Shown: positions 39,975-47,781 of the stretch, in pieces
How the letters are laid out: each line of letters opens with the position of its first letter
Position numbering within the stretch: the first letter of the stretch is position 1
NCBI GenBank assembly: GCA_030374735.1
Contig: JASCIV010000099.1
Location: forward strand, 1-47,781
From: Gracilaria caudata
Lineage: Eukaryota; Rhodophyta; Florideophyceae; Gracilariales; Gracilariaceae
Direction: 5' to 3'
DNA: 47,781 nt
Translations under genes and position numbers: made by a program
The notes under the pieces: model-generated
The model's input: the letters and a program-made list of their open reading frames with translations, nothing else
What the model was told of the DNA's origin: nothing
The model's database searches: none

Positions 39975-40307
39975 TCGTACCGTGGAATTTAATCTAAGCT
40001 GTTAGCATACCTCACTACAGTCTCATCCTTTTGTCAATATTCAATCCACAGTCCTCTCCAAGCCACCATCCAACGCGCTGGTATCTCAATCGGCTTATCA
40101 AATTTCGAATTTCGCCGACTCATCTGCCCTTCCGGGCCGGTGACGTTCCTATGCATCCAAGCTTAAGTGTGGCTCCGTTTCAGCTGTAAGTTTCTTCAAA
40201 GTGCTCTCCTCATAACAATCTCAACATCCTCATAATCGAGGTTTCAACGCTTTGGAGCTAAGCCATTGCAAACCGAGTACTTTTAATACGAACTTAGCAC
40301 GACACTT
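39975..40307. other. Short spacer, nothing seen
   Basis: No gene or motif is supported here. It separates the LINE-like relic from the gypsy linker fragment. Confidence 0.4.
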
Positions 40308-40560
40308 GTGGCGTCGAATGATGCAAAGTACTCAAAATCATGCGGAAACGCCGCGAAACTGTCGCAAACGACTGCCGTGGAAAACGAATCCCTTTCTTCT
40401 TCTCGCGGTTGCTTCATTCTTATGGCCGATGCAGATCAACCCACTGTATTTTTTGAAGTGGAGGAGCTGGAGCGCGCAACTGCTGATTAACTATGCGATG
40501 TTACCGAGCAGCAAGAGTTCGATGCAGTCCAGTTCGTCTCAACCAGCATTTGGCGAAGCA
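40308..40560 (+). pseudogene. Gypsy Pol linker fragment (RNase H to integrase)
   Basis: The plus-strand frame reads QTTAVENESLSSSRG, FILMADADQPTVFFEVEELE, RATAD, a stop, then LCDVTEQQEFDAVQFVSTS. The acidic, VEELERATAD-type sequence resembles the linker between RNase H and integrase in gypsy polyproteins, and an integrase of matching orientation starts about 430 bp downstream. The evidence is compositional and positional, so this call is tentative. Confidence 0.35.
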
Positions 40561-40866
40561 TTGTCGTTAGCAGTCGTTACAAAATATTCACTGGCAGCTG
40601 TAGGCGGGGCGCTGGTACGTGCGCCATGCCCGTCAAACACGCCATAAATACGGTGATCATAGTGCCCGAATATGCGCTGTGCAATGCAGTTTGCCATCGC
40701 CACCAGCGTACTGTCGCGCCAGTCTTTCCCCACCGCGACGTTGGGGGCCACGCAAAGCACACGCATCGCCGTGTAGTGCTTGCACTGCCGAACTCCTCCG
40801 CGCTTGCACAGCCACGCAACATGGGCGCCACGTCAACGCCGGCGCACGTCTCGTGCATCTCTACAC
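40539..40866 (-). pseudogene. PP2C protein phosphatase fragment
   Basis: The minus strand contains HRIYGVFDGHGA at about 40620-40650, the invariant metal-binding DGHG motif of PP2C Ser/Thr phosphatases. It is preceded by VLCVAPNVAVGKDWRDSTLV and MANCIAQRIFG, which read as the N-terminal beta strands. A stop follows about 25 codons later and no further PP2C motifs (DGD or GDSRA) are seen. It is a fragment of a host gene, lying antisense between gypsy linker and integrase pieces. The extent toward 41000 is uncertain because the opposite strand encodes integrase there. Confidence 0.6.
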
Positions 40867-40984
40867 TCTTTTACCGCGTGAGCTGCCAAAGCGCGCAGAG
40901 CATGTTGATGCCCAGCTTTGGCTTCGTGGCGTTTCTAGCGGCGGCGACGCCAACGAACGCGCTGCAAACCTTGCCCCTGTCACC

Positions 40985-41444
40985 AAAAGTGCACGAAAGC
41001 TTTCCTCAAGGATCGATTCTGGTGGCCCTTCATTAGGAAAGAGATTGCCGAATATGTGCAGAGTTGTAATAACTGTCAGGGGATGGGCCCAAGCGCACCG
41101 TATGTTCCGGGTCAGCAAGCCCCTCTCACGGATATCTTCCACATCTTCTCTGTCGACTTTTCTCCTGGGCGCTATCCAAAAATAGAGAATTGTAGTCGCT
41201 TCCTCCTCATAGAGTGGTGCACCTTACTGGATGGCCCATCGCGATGCCCTTCAGCACTTCCACCTCCGCCGTGGTCCTCGACTTCGTACACAAGGAAATC
41301 ATCGCACCATTCAGGCACCCCCGTACCATCATATTAGACAACGCCACGGCCTTTCTTGCAAAAGCCGTGGACAATTTCATGAAGGCGTATGTGAGAAATA
41401 TACGTCAGATCTCCAGACAAGGTCAGACGTTTACTGAGTAAAGT
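40985..41444 (+). pseudogene. Ty3/gypsy integrase core fragment
   Basis: The frame LKDRFWWPFIRKEIAEYVQS followed by CNNCQG is the end of the HHCC zinc-binding region. VPLTD-like PLTDIFHIFSVDFSPG (about 41120-41170) carries the first catalytic Asp. After a frameshift, LTGWPIAMPFSTSTSAVVLD and HPRTIILDNATAFLAKAVDN (about 41320-41370) carry the second Asp in ILDNATAF. The final Glu is not seen; similarity stops near 41440. The element family is plausibly the same as the Gag-protease/RT at 33.8-37.1 kb, which has the same orientation and lacks exactly these parts. Confidence 0.8.
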
Positions 41445-41565
41445 TCCTTTTTAAGAAAAGGAATCAAACTATTGCGATGAAGCGTCAGTTTTGCGCATCC
41501 ACGTTCTGCATCAATCAACGGTCACCATAAAACCAACAAAGCTGATTGGTATCGTCCCCAGCGTG
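41445..41565. other. 3' flank of RAE1
   Basis: Short spacer between the integrase relic (plus) and the stop codon of RAE1 (minus). No recognisable polyadenylation signal stands out. Confidence 0.4.
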
Positions 41566-42651
41566 CTAGCGTCGTGCCCTCTTTCCGACGTCCTTACGAT
41601 TCCTTTTTGGTAACACTTCTTCTGGCATCACAGCATGGAGAAGAATATACTTTCCTTTCGACGATGGGTACGAACGCGCAGCGCCCGTGCTCCAATCGTA
41701 GCCAACAGCGTAGGCGAAGATGTTTCCGTCTGCGCTAAATGTGGCGGCCGTAATCGGTTGCGGAAGGCAACGAAACTGCTTTAGACGACATCGGTCTTCC
41801 TTATCCCAGAAAGTGAAGCCTCCATCTCCGCATGCAGTCGCAAAAGTTCCATGATGCTCGTGGAACGATATGGAATTGACCGCATATAGATCGTTGTCAG
41901 CACTACGATGGCATGTGAATGAAAAGTCTGGAGACGTGGGGTCCTTCTGCTGCACATGGTCAATGCTTATGTGCCCTTCAATTGAGCCAACTGCGTATCC
42001 ACTCTGATCAGGAAAAGCTGCAATACATCGGAGCTGGTACCTTAGCTGCGCTAGCTTTTCGTGAAACACCACTGACGGATTGCGGATATCGTACACGCGT
42101 AGCCTGTTGTCTGCAGTACCAACCGCAATCAAAGGTGCTCGAACGTCCATGCAGTATACTCTCTCCGAAAGCGAAACGGATACCATGCAAAGTTCTGTGC
42201 CCGCCCGCACGTCCCAAATTCTCATCGTCTTATCCCACGACCCCGTGATAAGACAAGAGGACCCACTTCCGATATCGGAGCAATGAAAGATGTGTCGAAT
42301 GGGAGCTTCGTGAGTGGCGACTGCAAAGAAGTGGTCGGAAGTTAAACTCCACATTCTGGCCTGCTTATCCATGCCCGCAGAAAACACACTCTGGCCGTCG
42401 GCACTCCAAGAAACGTCAAGAACTGTCGCGTTGTGTTTTTTCATACCAAACGCCTTGGAGTGGCCGGTGGAGTGCACTTCCCAACATCGCACTTCCTTAT
42501 CCCACGATCCGGACGACAGAAACCATTTTGGAAAGGATGCATAAGGGGAAAAAGAAAGTGCGTGTACAGTGTCGCTCGGCGGTTGGTTGAGGGGACGATC
42601 ATCGTTCGGATTGTGGGAATCGATTGCCTTTCGACTGCGTAGAGTCGCCAT
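41566..42651 (-). CDS. RAE1: mRNA export factor RAE1 (Gle2), WD40 protein
   Basis: ATG at 42651; 361 residues in one exon, the usual length for RAE1. Family landmarks are in order: PSDTVHALSFSPYASFPKWF, LSSGSWDKEVRCWEV, VFSAGMDKQARMWSL, LITGSWDKTMRIWDVRAGTE, AVGTADNRLRVYDIRNPSVV, YAVGSIEGHISI, NDLYAVNSISFHEHHGTFAT with FTFWDKEDRCRLKQF, and NIFAYAVGYDWSTGA. These form a seven-bladed beta-propeller. RAE1 docks at the nuclear pore through the NUP98 GLEBS motif, works in mRNA export, and has a mitotic spindle role in animals. The C-terminus is a basic tail (KRNRKDVGKRARR). There are no lesions. It is the only confident housekeeping gene in the window; retroelement debris lies ~120 bp from its 3' end. 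Confidence 0.97.
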   Translation of the reverse strand: MATLRSRKAIDSHNPNDDRPLNQPPSDTVHALSFSPYASFPKWFLSSGSWDKEVRCWEVHSTGHSKAFGMKKHNATVLDVSWSADGQSVFSAGMDKQARMWSLTSDHFFAVATHEAPIRHIFHCSDIGSGSSCLITGSWDKTMRIWDVRAGTELCMVSVSLSERVYCMDVRAPLIAVGTADNRLRVYDIRNPSVVFHEKLAQLRYQLRCIAAFPDQSGYAVGSIEGHISIDHVQQKDPTSPDFSFTCHRSADNDLYAVNSISFHEHHGTFATACGDGGFTFWDKEDRCRLKQFRCLPQPITAATFSADGNIFAYAVGYDWSTGAARSYPSSKGKYILLHAVMPEEVLPKRNRKDVGKRARR

Positions 42652-43091
42652 TCAAAGAAAGCAGGCGGTGCGGCGTCCTTAACATCGACTCCAAGAAGGG
42701 ATCAAGGTGATATTCGGCACACTGGAGACCAAAATGAAAAGCACGAGAGAGTTTAACATTTTCTCCTGCTCCATGGCTTGGGGTCGCGCCTGCGAGTCCA
42801 ATTTTATCCGTCGTCTACGAGGCCGACATTACGTTTCCATGTCTCTCACGACAGCACTGCTTCGGCGCCCTGTATGGGACGTTTTGAGCTGCGAATATCC
42901 CGCCCATGCCGTTACGCTGCCCAAGCATGCTGCAAGTACAAAAACTCGTGCACGCACGTGTCCACGCTGCCCGCGCAAAATTCGAGCTCTTCGTCGTTGC
43001 ACGTTGGTCTCATTTTTCCTCGTATGCTGATCTTTTGAAGGAGGTAAGCTCGCTCTGAATCGCATCCTCTCACTGCAAGCGATATTCCGAA
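42652..43091. other. Upstream region of RAE1
   Basis: It should contain the RAE1 promoter. A minus-strand frame (about 43065-42829) includes a hydrophobic stretch (RVFVLAACLGSVTAWAGY), and two plus-strand frames overlap it. None has a domain. I cannot choose between coding and non-coding. Confidence 0.3.
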
Positions 43092-43391
43092 TCAATTGCT
43101 TCTTTTGCCGCCGCCGCCGCCACCTGCCAGCCCGCCCAGAGTGAAGAGGCGAAGGCCGAATGCGTCGTCACCAGTAGAGGCAGACCACGCAGCCAGGAGC
43201 TGCCAGCGGAATAGTGCTCTCTGACTGGCTCTGCATTTGTGGGTTGCTCCAGTGCTTGGTTCGCAACAGAAATTTCTGACGTCATTCGAACCTAGAAGAA
43301 TGACGCTGCCAACGGCGATGCCTCCCCAGACGAGAAGCAATGGTGCAAATGAGAGGCCGGACGATCCGCAAAAAGTCCCACCGGCCATCAT
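43092..43391 (-). CDS. Possible small membrane protein, 99 aa
   Basis: ATG at 43391 (ATGATGGC context) opens 99 codons. The first 40 residues contain a hydrophobic helix (LSFAPLLLVWGGIAVGSVIL). A Cys-containing middle and a Gly-rich end (LGGLAGGGGGG) follow. It could be a single-pass membrane or organelle-targeted protein lying upstream of RAE1 on the same strand. No family is recognised, and the Gly run comes from a GCC-type repeat near 43110. The gypsy relic on the opposite strand begins near its start. Confidence 0.3.
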   Translation of the reverse strand: MMAGGTFCGSSGLSFAPLLLVWGGIAVGSVILLGSNDVRNFCCEPSTGATHKCRASQRALFRWQLLAAWSASTGDDAFGLRLFTLGGLAGGGGGGKRSN

Positions 43392-43399
43392 GGACACGC

Positions 43400-45470
43400 T
43401 GCGAGCGACACGGAGTTGACGATAACAGCATGAAATCATCTTGGAAGTGTCGCCGATCCCAGTGTGTTTCTTTATCACCGCGAAGGCAAAGATTTGGCGC
43501 AAGATCAAGAACGCTGTTTGAGTGATGCTCAAGAACAAGGGCTGAACGCGAAAGGACAACGACAGCTCCGCATGCTGTTTGAAACCTACAGAGATGTTTT
43601 TCGTCTACGGTTGGGGCCGAGGCCAACCGACAACGATTGAACCGATGCGAATTCGCTTGGATAAGATAAAGAAGCTCGTAAAGGTCAGACCAACGCGATG
43701 CGCCCCGAAAACCAACGCATGTGGATGGAGAAGTATGTCCGGATACTGATTGGTATGGGACTTTTTCACAGAGGAAGTCATCGCTGAATGGCATGCCGCC
43801 CCGCTCATAGTGCCGAAGCCGAATTCTAAGCCACCGTTCCCAATGGCCATCGATCTGCATCCAGTGAACGCTGCAACTGTCAAGGAGTGGTGGTGCCATG
43901 CCGAACCTCGACGCCGAAGTTCTCTATTTTGCGGGCGGCAAATGTTTCGCTTGTCTTGACTTTGTGAGAGGTTATTTGCAGCTTCCCCACACCCTGACTC
44001 CTACGCATCCTGCAGTATGGTCACACCGCGAGGGATCGTCGCGTATTAAAAGGACTGGCTAACGCTGGCGCACAGTTTCAGGGCAATGAGTAAACTCGTT
44101 TGAAGGGCCTTTTTGATAACATGAAAGCATGGACAGAAGATTTTATCCTCAATGGTGCAGACGAAAAGGAGTTGCCTGTTCTTCTGAAAAGCTTTTTGCA
44201 TGATTTGCCCCATGTACAACTTGCCGGAAGTCAAAAGTTTTTCGCGAGGGAAACTAGATGGTGCGGGAGGCTCATATCCGCCGAATGCTAGAGAATGGAT
44301 CCGAACGACATAAGTGGCTTGAAAGCTATGGACACGCCTAAGACAGCAGAAGAACTGAGACAGTTCATATACTGCTGTAGATGGATATGCAAGGCAATCC
44401 CGGACTTTGCCAGAAGGATGGCACCGCTGATGGCAGTGCTAAGAAAAGCATACGCGAAGAAGGGTACGTGGACAAGCAGGTCCATCAAGAACCTCCCTCT
44501 GTACAGCTCATATCGAAGCAGGGAGCAAGAAGCGGCGTTCCACATCATTCCGGATAGAATGCGCGACGCTGTCAAGCTGGAATAACCAGATCCAGAAAAC
44601 GTCATATGCATTTCTACAGACGCATCTGAGCAGTACTACGCGGCGGTAATGACGCAAACAAGCCGAGATCAATTACAGCTTGAAATCGAGAAGCAGCAAC
44701 ACGAGCAGTTGGCGTTCCTCGGAGCGGCGTTCAAGAACGCTGAAAAAAGGAGAAGTACGTTTGAGAAAGAGGCTTTTGCGATATTTCGCACATTTTGAGC
44801 AGCTCTTTTATAGGCTTCTCTGTCGAGCAGAGCTGCCTTGGTTCACGGATCACAGGAATATGTTTTTCCTATTCGCTCCGTATCCCTTTGCACCATCACT
44901 TGGGAGACATGTTATGTCAAAGTGTGCAGCGTTAGGCACTTTTTCTGTCACAATTCGGTCATGTCATTGAGCACAGACAAGGGTATAGGAAGGGTTTTCG
45001 TGAAATTGTGACAAGGCGGGCGCGGAGTTATCGCAAAAGGGAAATCCATGACTCATCCAACGGTGCCAAACAGCGACGATGTAGAATGCCCAAGATTGAA
45101 ACATGTCAACGAGCAACAGCAGTCCATGTACGCCGATAGAGCACCAAACAGTGCCGTAATTGGCCAGGACGGCCTGTTCAGACAACAAGGGGCCATATGG
45201 ATACCACCCAGCGCAAAGGACTTGAAAATCAGGTTGATGATCATCTTAAACTTTGGCGTGGCCGGACATAGAGCAAAAGGGGGCGACAGAGAGGCTATCA
45301 AGGGAATAATTCTCGTAGGCCGGTACGGCGGCTGACATAAGCGCCTTTGTTCATTCCTGTTTTCATTTCCTCGTGTCGCGCAGTGGGGAGTAAACTCCAC
45401 GAGCTCTCGGTACGTCCTTGCACGGCATGAGGCCGAACGAAGTCGTGCTTTGTGATCACCACCGGTCTCC
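43400..45470 (+). pseudogene. Second Ty3/gypsy Pol relic (RT, RNase H, integrase start)
   Basis: Pieces in Pol order in all three frames: QLRMLFETYRDVFRLRLGP, then RPTRCAPENQRMWMEKYVRI (43560-43740); AAPLIVPKPNSKPPF and MPNLDAEVLYFAGGKCFACL, DFVRGYLQLPHT (first RT Asp, about 43950); GLFDNMKAWTEDFILNGADE (second RT block, which aligns with WIDDFIL, so TEDF replaces xDDF); WCGRLISAE; GLKAMDTPKTAEELRQFIYC; AFHIIPDRMRDAVKLE; ICISTDASEQYYAAVMTQTS (RNase H first Asp, about 44615); TFEKEAFAIFRTFEQL; FTDHRNMFFLFAPYPFAPSL; IWIPPSAKDLKIRLMIILNF; GHRAKGGDREAIKGI; and TPRALGTSLHGMRPNEVV near 45390-45450, just before the integrase core. Similarity then ends. At least ten frameshifts or stops make it dead. 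The family differs from the gypsy at 33.8 kb and resembles lineages common in oomycetes (from memory). Confidence 0.85.
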
Positions 45471-45589
45471 GTAGCTCTCCATGCAGCAGAAAGTTACCCC
45501 CCACGCGCATTACTCCAACGTCGAGTTAAAGTACAAACAAGCTTTCGGTTCATTTTCGCAGGCGAACTCTGACAGAGTTAGTTTCGGCA

Positions 45590-46029
45590 ATGGAAACTGC
45601 CGCTAGGCTTGTTACACCAGATCCAAGCAACTTTGAAACGGAAGGTCCGTGCGAAGCATGCGGAGAAAGTAAGAAGAAAATGCCAGCCATTAACGTCAAT
45701 TTAACCGCACCGCATCTCCAAAAGCGGCAAAAAGTTGACACAAGTCCATTACTAAATCCTTTTCAAAAACCGGGTCCGAGGCTTCATGCGCCTCTGCACG
45801 AGCTGCAGATCAGCCAAAAATGGATCGGCTGCTGTTTGTGACAGAAAGCGATTCGGTCGAAAAAGCCGACGCTGCGTGGCGATCTTGGAAGTCTCGTACC
45901 TCTCCCCATTTGAAACGAAAACTAAAATTTTGCTTTATTTGCAGTACAGTCCGTAGTACTGATGTATTAAATCAAGCAGCTCAGGTTGACCATGAAAGAG
46001 CTCCACGTCTGAACATGGGAATGTTTTAA
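45590..46029 (+). CDS. Unrecognised ORFs, possibly 5' part of the next gene
   Basis: ATG 45590 opens 83 codons (PCEACGESKKKMPAINVNLT, a CxxC pair, then KRQKVDTSPLLNPF). An overlapping frame from ATG 45820 gives 69 codons (LFVTESDSVEKADAAWRSWK) and ends at 46029. An acceptor-like TTTATTTGCAG near 45943 suggests an intron. These may be 5' exons of the gene that continues to 47083 or 47610. No domain is recognised. Confidence 0.3.
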
Positions 46030-46039
46030 ATACTGTTGT

Positions 46040-47610
46040 ATGGTGCGGAAGCTCGTGAGTTACTTTGTTCCGATCTGTGCAGGCGGTCCGGAATTGATAT
46101 GGAAACTGTCAATCGTTTACTTTGTAACATTTCTGAATCCACATTGCGTGCTTTACATCACAACCAAATCAAGTTCTGTTCTCCGTCCTTGGCAGAAGTT
46201 CAGATCTGACACACTGGAAGAGTGGGAGATATTCGCTGAGTACGATGATGCCATCAGAACGCACTCCTACAGTGCATTCAATGCGCATACGATTGCATGT
46301 GCCTGTGCTAGCTGTAGATATATAATTACAAAAGGTGCACACGGAGTCAAACCCAATCTAGACACTAAATCGCTGAATGTTTTTGCAGACCGGTGTCTGG
46401 TTGACTGCATACATCTTGGTTTGGACGATGTTCCTCTTAAATCTTTATCTTTGCGGAGTAATGAGATTGTTTTGGGAGAGGCGCAAAGTCTCCGAGACAG
46501 TACAGTCGTCCCTTTCTGTCAGAATCCCAAGTCAAGGTTTCTTCCGATCAGCAATGTCGTCAAATTGCGAGCTCACTTAAATGCGCTGAGTGAGGACCGT
46601 TTTTCTCATGTGTTAAACCGTACAGTTGAGGCTCGAATATGCCCTGTTCTTGCCGCTCATGACGTTCACTTGTTGTCATTAACACGAAAGTTTCGTTGTT
46701 ATGCACTAAGTTCCGCCCTCTCCCACACTGTACACAGTGTTATATCATTAACCCAAGCCGAAAATATTACCGTGCTCCCAAAAGAGCGTAGGGAGAGGCT
46801 CACCAAGGTCTCCAAACATTTTTTCTCTAATAGAGAGCAGTATGAGCGAGGCCAATGGTCGTTGGCGGAAGAAATAGGTGTCATTCCCGCTCGCTTATGG
46901 GCCTCTTTCGTGTTGGATATGGCCTCAAATAGAGAGATTGTTCGTCGGAAGGTGACAGCCTCAGTAAAGCAAAACTACCCTGAAAGAAATTTCCCCGGTG
47001 TCAAATATGTGATCTGTTCTGTCGCGACGGGAACAGTATGTCGTCTTACAGAGTTATCAACACGAGAAAAGCTCCGTGGCTAACCAGCGCAACTCAGCCG
47101 GCGCTAATCCAGTTTGAAGTGAATTTTTTTGCCCATACAAGACGCTTGAATGATGTGATTTTTGGACGATCCGAAAACCAGCGCATCAAAGCCGCGACTA
47201 CTAGACAGTTCATTAAGCGAAAACTCCTGCACAGTTTATGCATGTTGGGTTGTATCGAAGGAGCCTCGTCATCAGATGAAGCTACAGACACATTTCTGCC
47301 TCTGAGCGAGACCTCAGCGAACGTGTCGAAGAAGCAATTTCCGGAATCAATTACAAGCCACTCCCAAAAGGGCTTTGGCGGCGCAGTTGAGCAATTTGTG
47401 TTGGAAGGTATCTCCTCGCTGGACGAACAAAACGCCTCAAACATCATCAACGATACAGATCAGTGCAAGGAGCTCATAGTAAAGCTTGTACCAAAACTGG
47501 AACACCCAGAATTGAAGCAAATCGTGACCGATCAGATGCGTCTTTGGAAGAGGGAAGAAAAGGAAAACCTGAAGTTCTTTACCAACAAGATCTCTAGCCT
47601 TGCAACATAA
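46040..47610 (+). CDS. Unrecognised gene in two or three frames
   Basis: Three coding-like segments follow one another. Between 46070 and 46200 one frame reads GIDMETVNRLLCNISESTLR then ALHHNQIKFCSPSLAEVQ. From about 46205 to 46990 another reads SDTLEEWEIFAEYDDAIRTH, AHTIACACASCRYII, ERRERLTKVSKHFFSNREQY and REIVRRKVTASVKQNYPERN. From about 47070 to 47610 a third reads ALIQFEVNFFAHTRRLNDVI, SENQRIKAATTRQFIKRKLL and ELIVKLVPKLEHPELKQIVT. Each is uninterrupted and helical with no known domain; the CACASC cluster may bind metal. The switches could be introns (an acceptor-like GTTCCGATCTGTGCAG before 46083; AACTCAG at about 47097 with a donor in 46999-47012), frameshifts, or a decayed gene. A transposon protein is possible but unproven. 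Confidence 0.45.
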
Positions 47611-47781
47611 GTGCATGTCGAACAGTTTACGAGTTCGAAACACAGACGGAAGCACTACCAGACGCATCGTGAAAGGCTCAGCGAGCAAAAGACCCGACGA
47701 GTCACAGAGAAAGACGGGGTCGATGGCGTGGACAGAGTCGGAACTTTGTAGAGGATCTGTAGCGAGAATGGGGCAATTCTG
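47611..47781. other. 3' flank to window end
   Basis: Plus-strand sequence after the last stop continues with coding-like codons (about 47615-47750), but no start or domain is visible within the window. Confidence 0.3.

Noticed and set aside
40861..41142. Minus-strand 93-codon frame continuing the PP2C fragment
   Set aside because: It overlaps the integrase coding sequence on the plus strand and shows no PP2C motif beyond about 40866.

Overview
The window is nuclear DNA of an intron-poor eukaryote. The one clearly intact housekeeping gene, RAE1, is a single exon, and almost everything else is transposon-derived or decaying. The gene set (SHAQKYF-like MYB, RAE1, PP2C, ABCB and Sel1 relics, MULE, Harbinger and Ty3/gypsy elements) would suit a transposon-rich red alga such as a florideophyte. 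This placement is an inference. One gypsy relic resembles, from memory, lineages known from oomycetes, so an oomycete or other stramenopile is not excluded.

Layout. 1-2.1 kb: AT-rich, no gene seen. 2.16-5.37 kb: an uninterrupted 1,069-residue MULE transposase carrying an N-terminal DnaJ J domain. 6.1-6.6 kb: a small unrecognised ORF. 7.37-9.06 kb (minus): an unrecognised 543-residue protein if a 59-nt GT-AG intron is spliced out; it lies between two diverged copies of a ~110-bp direct repeat. 10.4-12.5 kb: decayed, unrecognised coding sequence. 13.1-14.9 kb: a multiply frameshifted ABCB (P-glycoprotein-type) transporter pseudogene. 14.97-15.96 kb: an acidic ORF whose C-terminus resembles that of the Gag-protease ORF at 33.8-36.3 kb. 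17.0-18.9 kb: a second, broken MULE with a SWIM finger. 19.8-20.3 kb (minus): a PIF/Harbinger transposase relic.

22.06-23.70 kb (minus) holds a J-domain ORF followed by a MYB/SANT ORF, possibly one spliced gene. 24.1-24.6 kb has two unrecognised ORFs. 24.7-31.5 kb is mostly unassignable, with a poly-G run, a GCC repeat and a 57-bp near-perfect palindrome. 31.5-33.0 kb (minus) is an intact Ulp1-type SUMO protease ORF of the kind often carried by Mutator elements.

From 33.8 kb there is a nest of retroelement debris: a Ty3/gypsy element (intact Gag-protease ORF, RT broken off near 37.07 kb), a Sel1-repeat pseudogene (minus), the C-terminal part of a LINE-like RT polyprotein, a gypsy linker, an antisense PP2C fragment and a gypsy integrase core ending near 41.44 kb. 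RAE1 follows (41.57-42.65 kb, minus). A second gypsy lineage relic (RT, RNase H, integrase start) spans 43.4-45.5 kb, and an unrecognised, possibly spliced gene fills 45.6-47.6 kb.

Nothing here forms an operon-like pathway. The biology is that of transposons and their protein-domain cargo (J domain, Ulp1 protease, zinc knuckles) beside few host genes.
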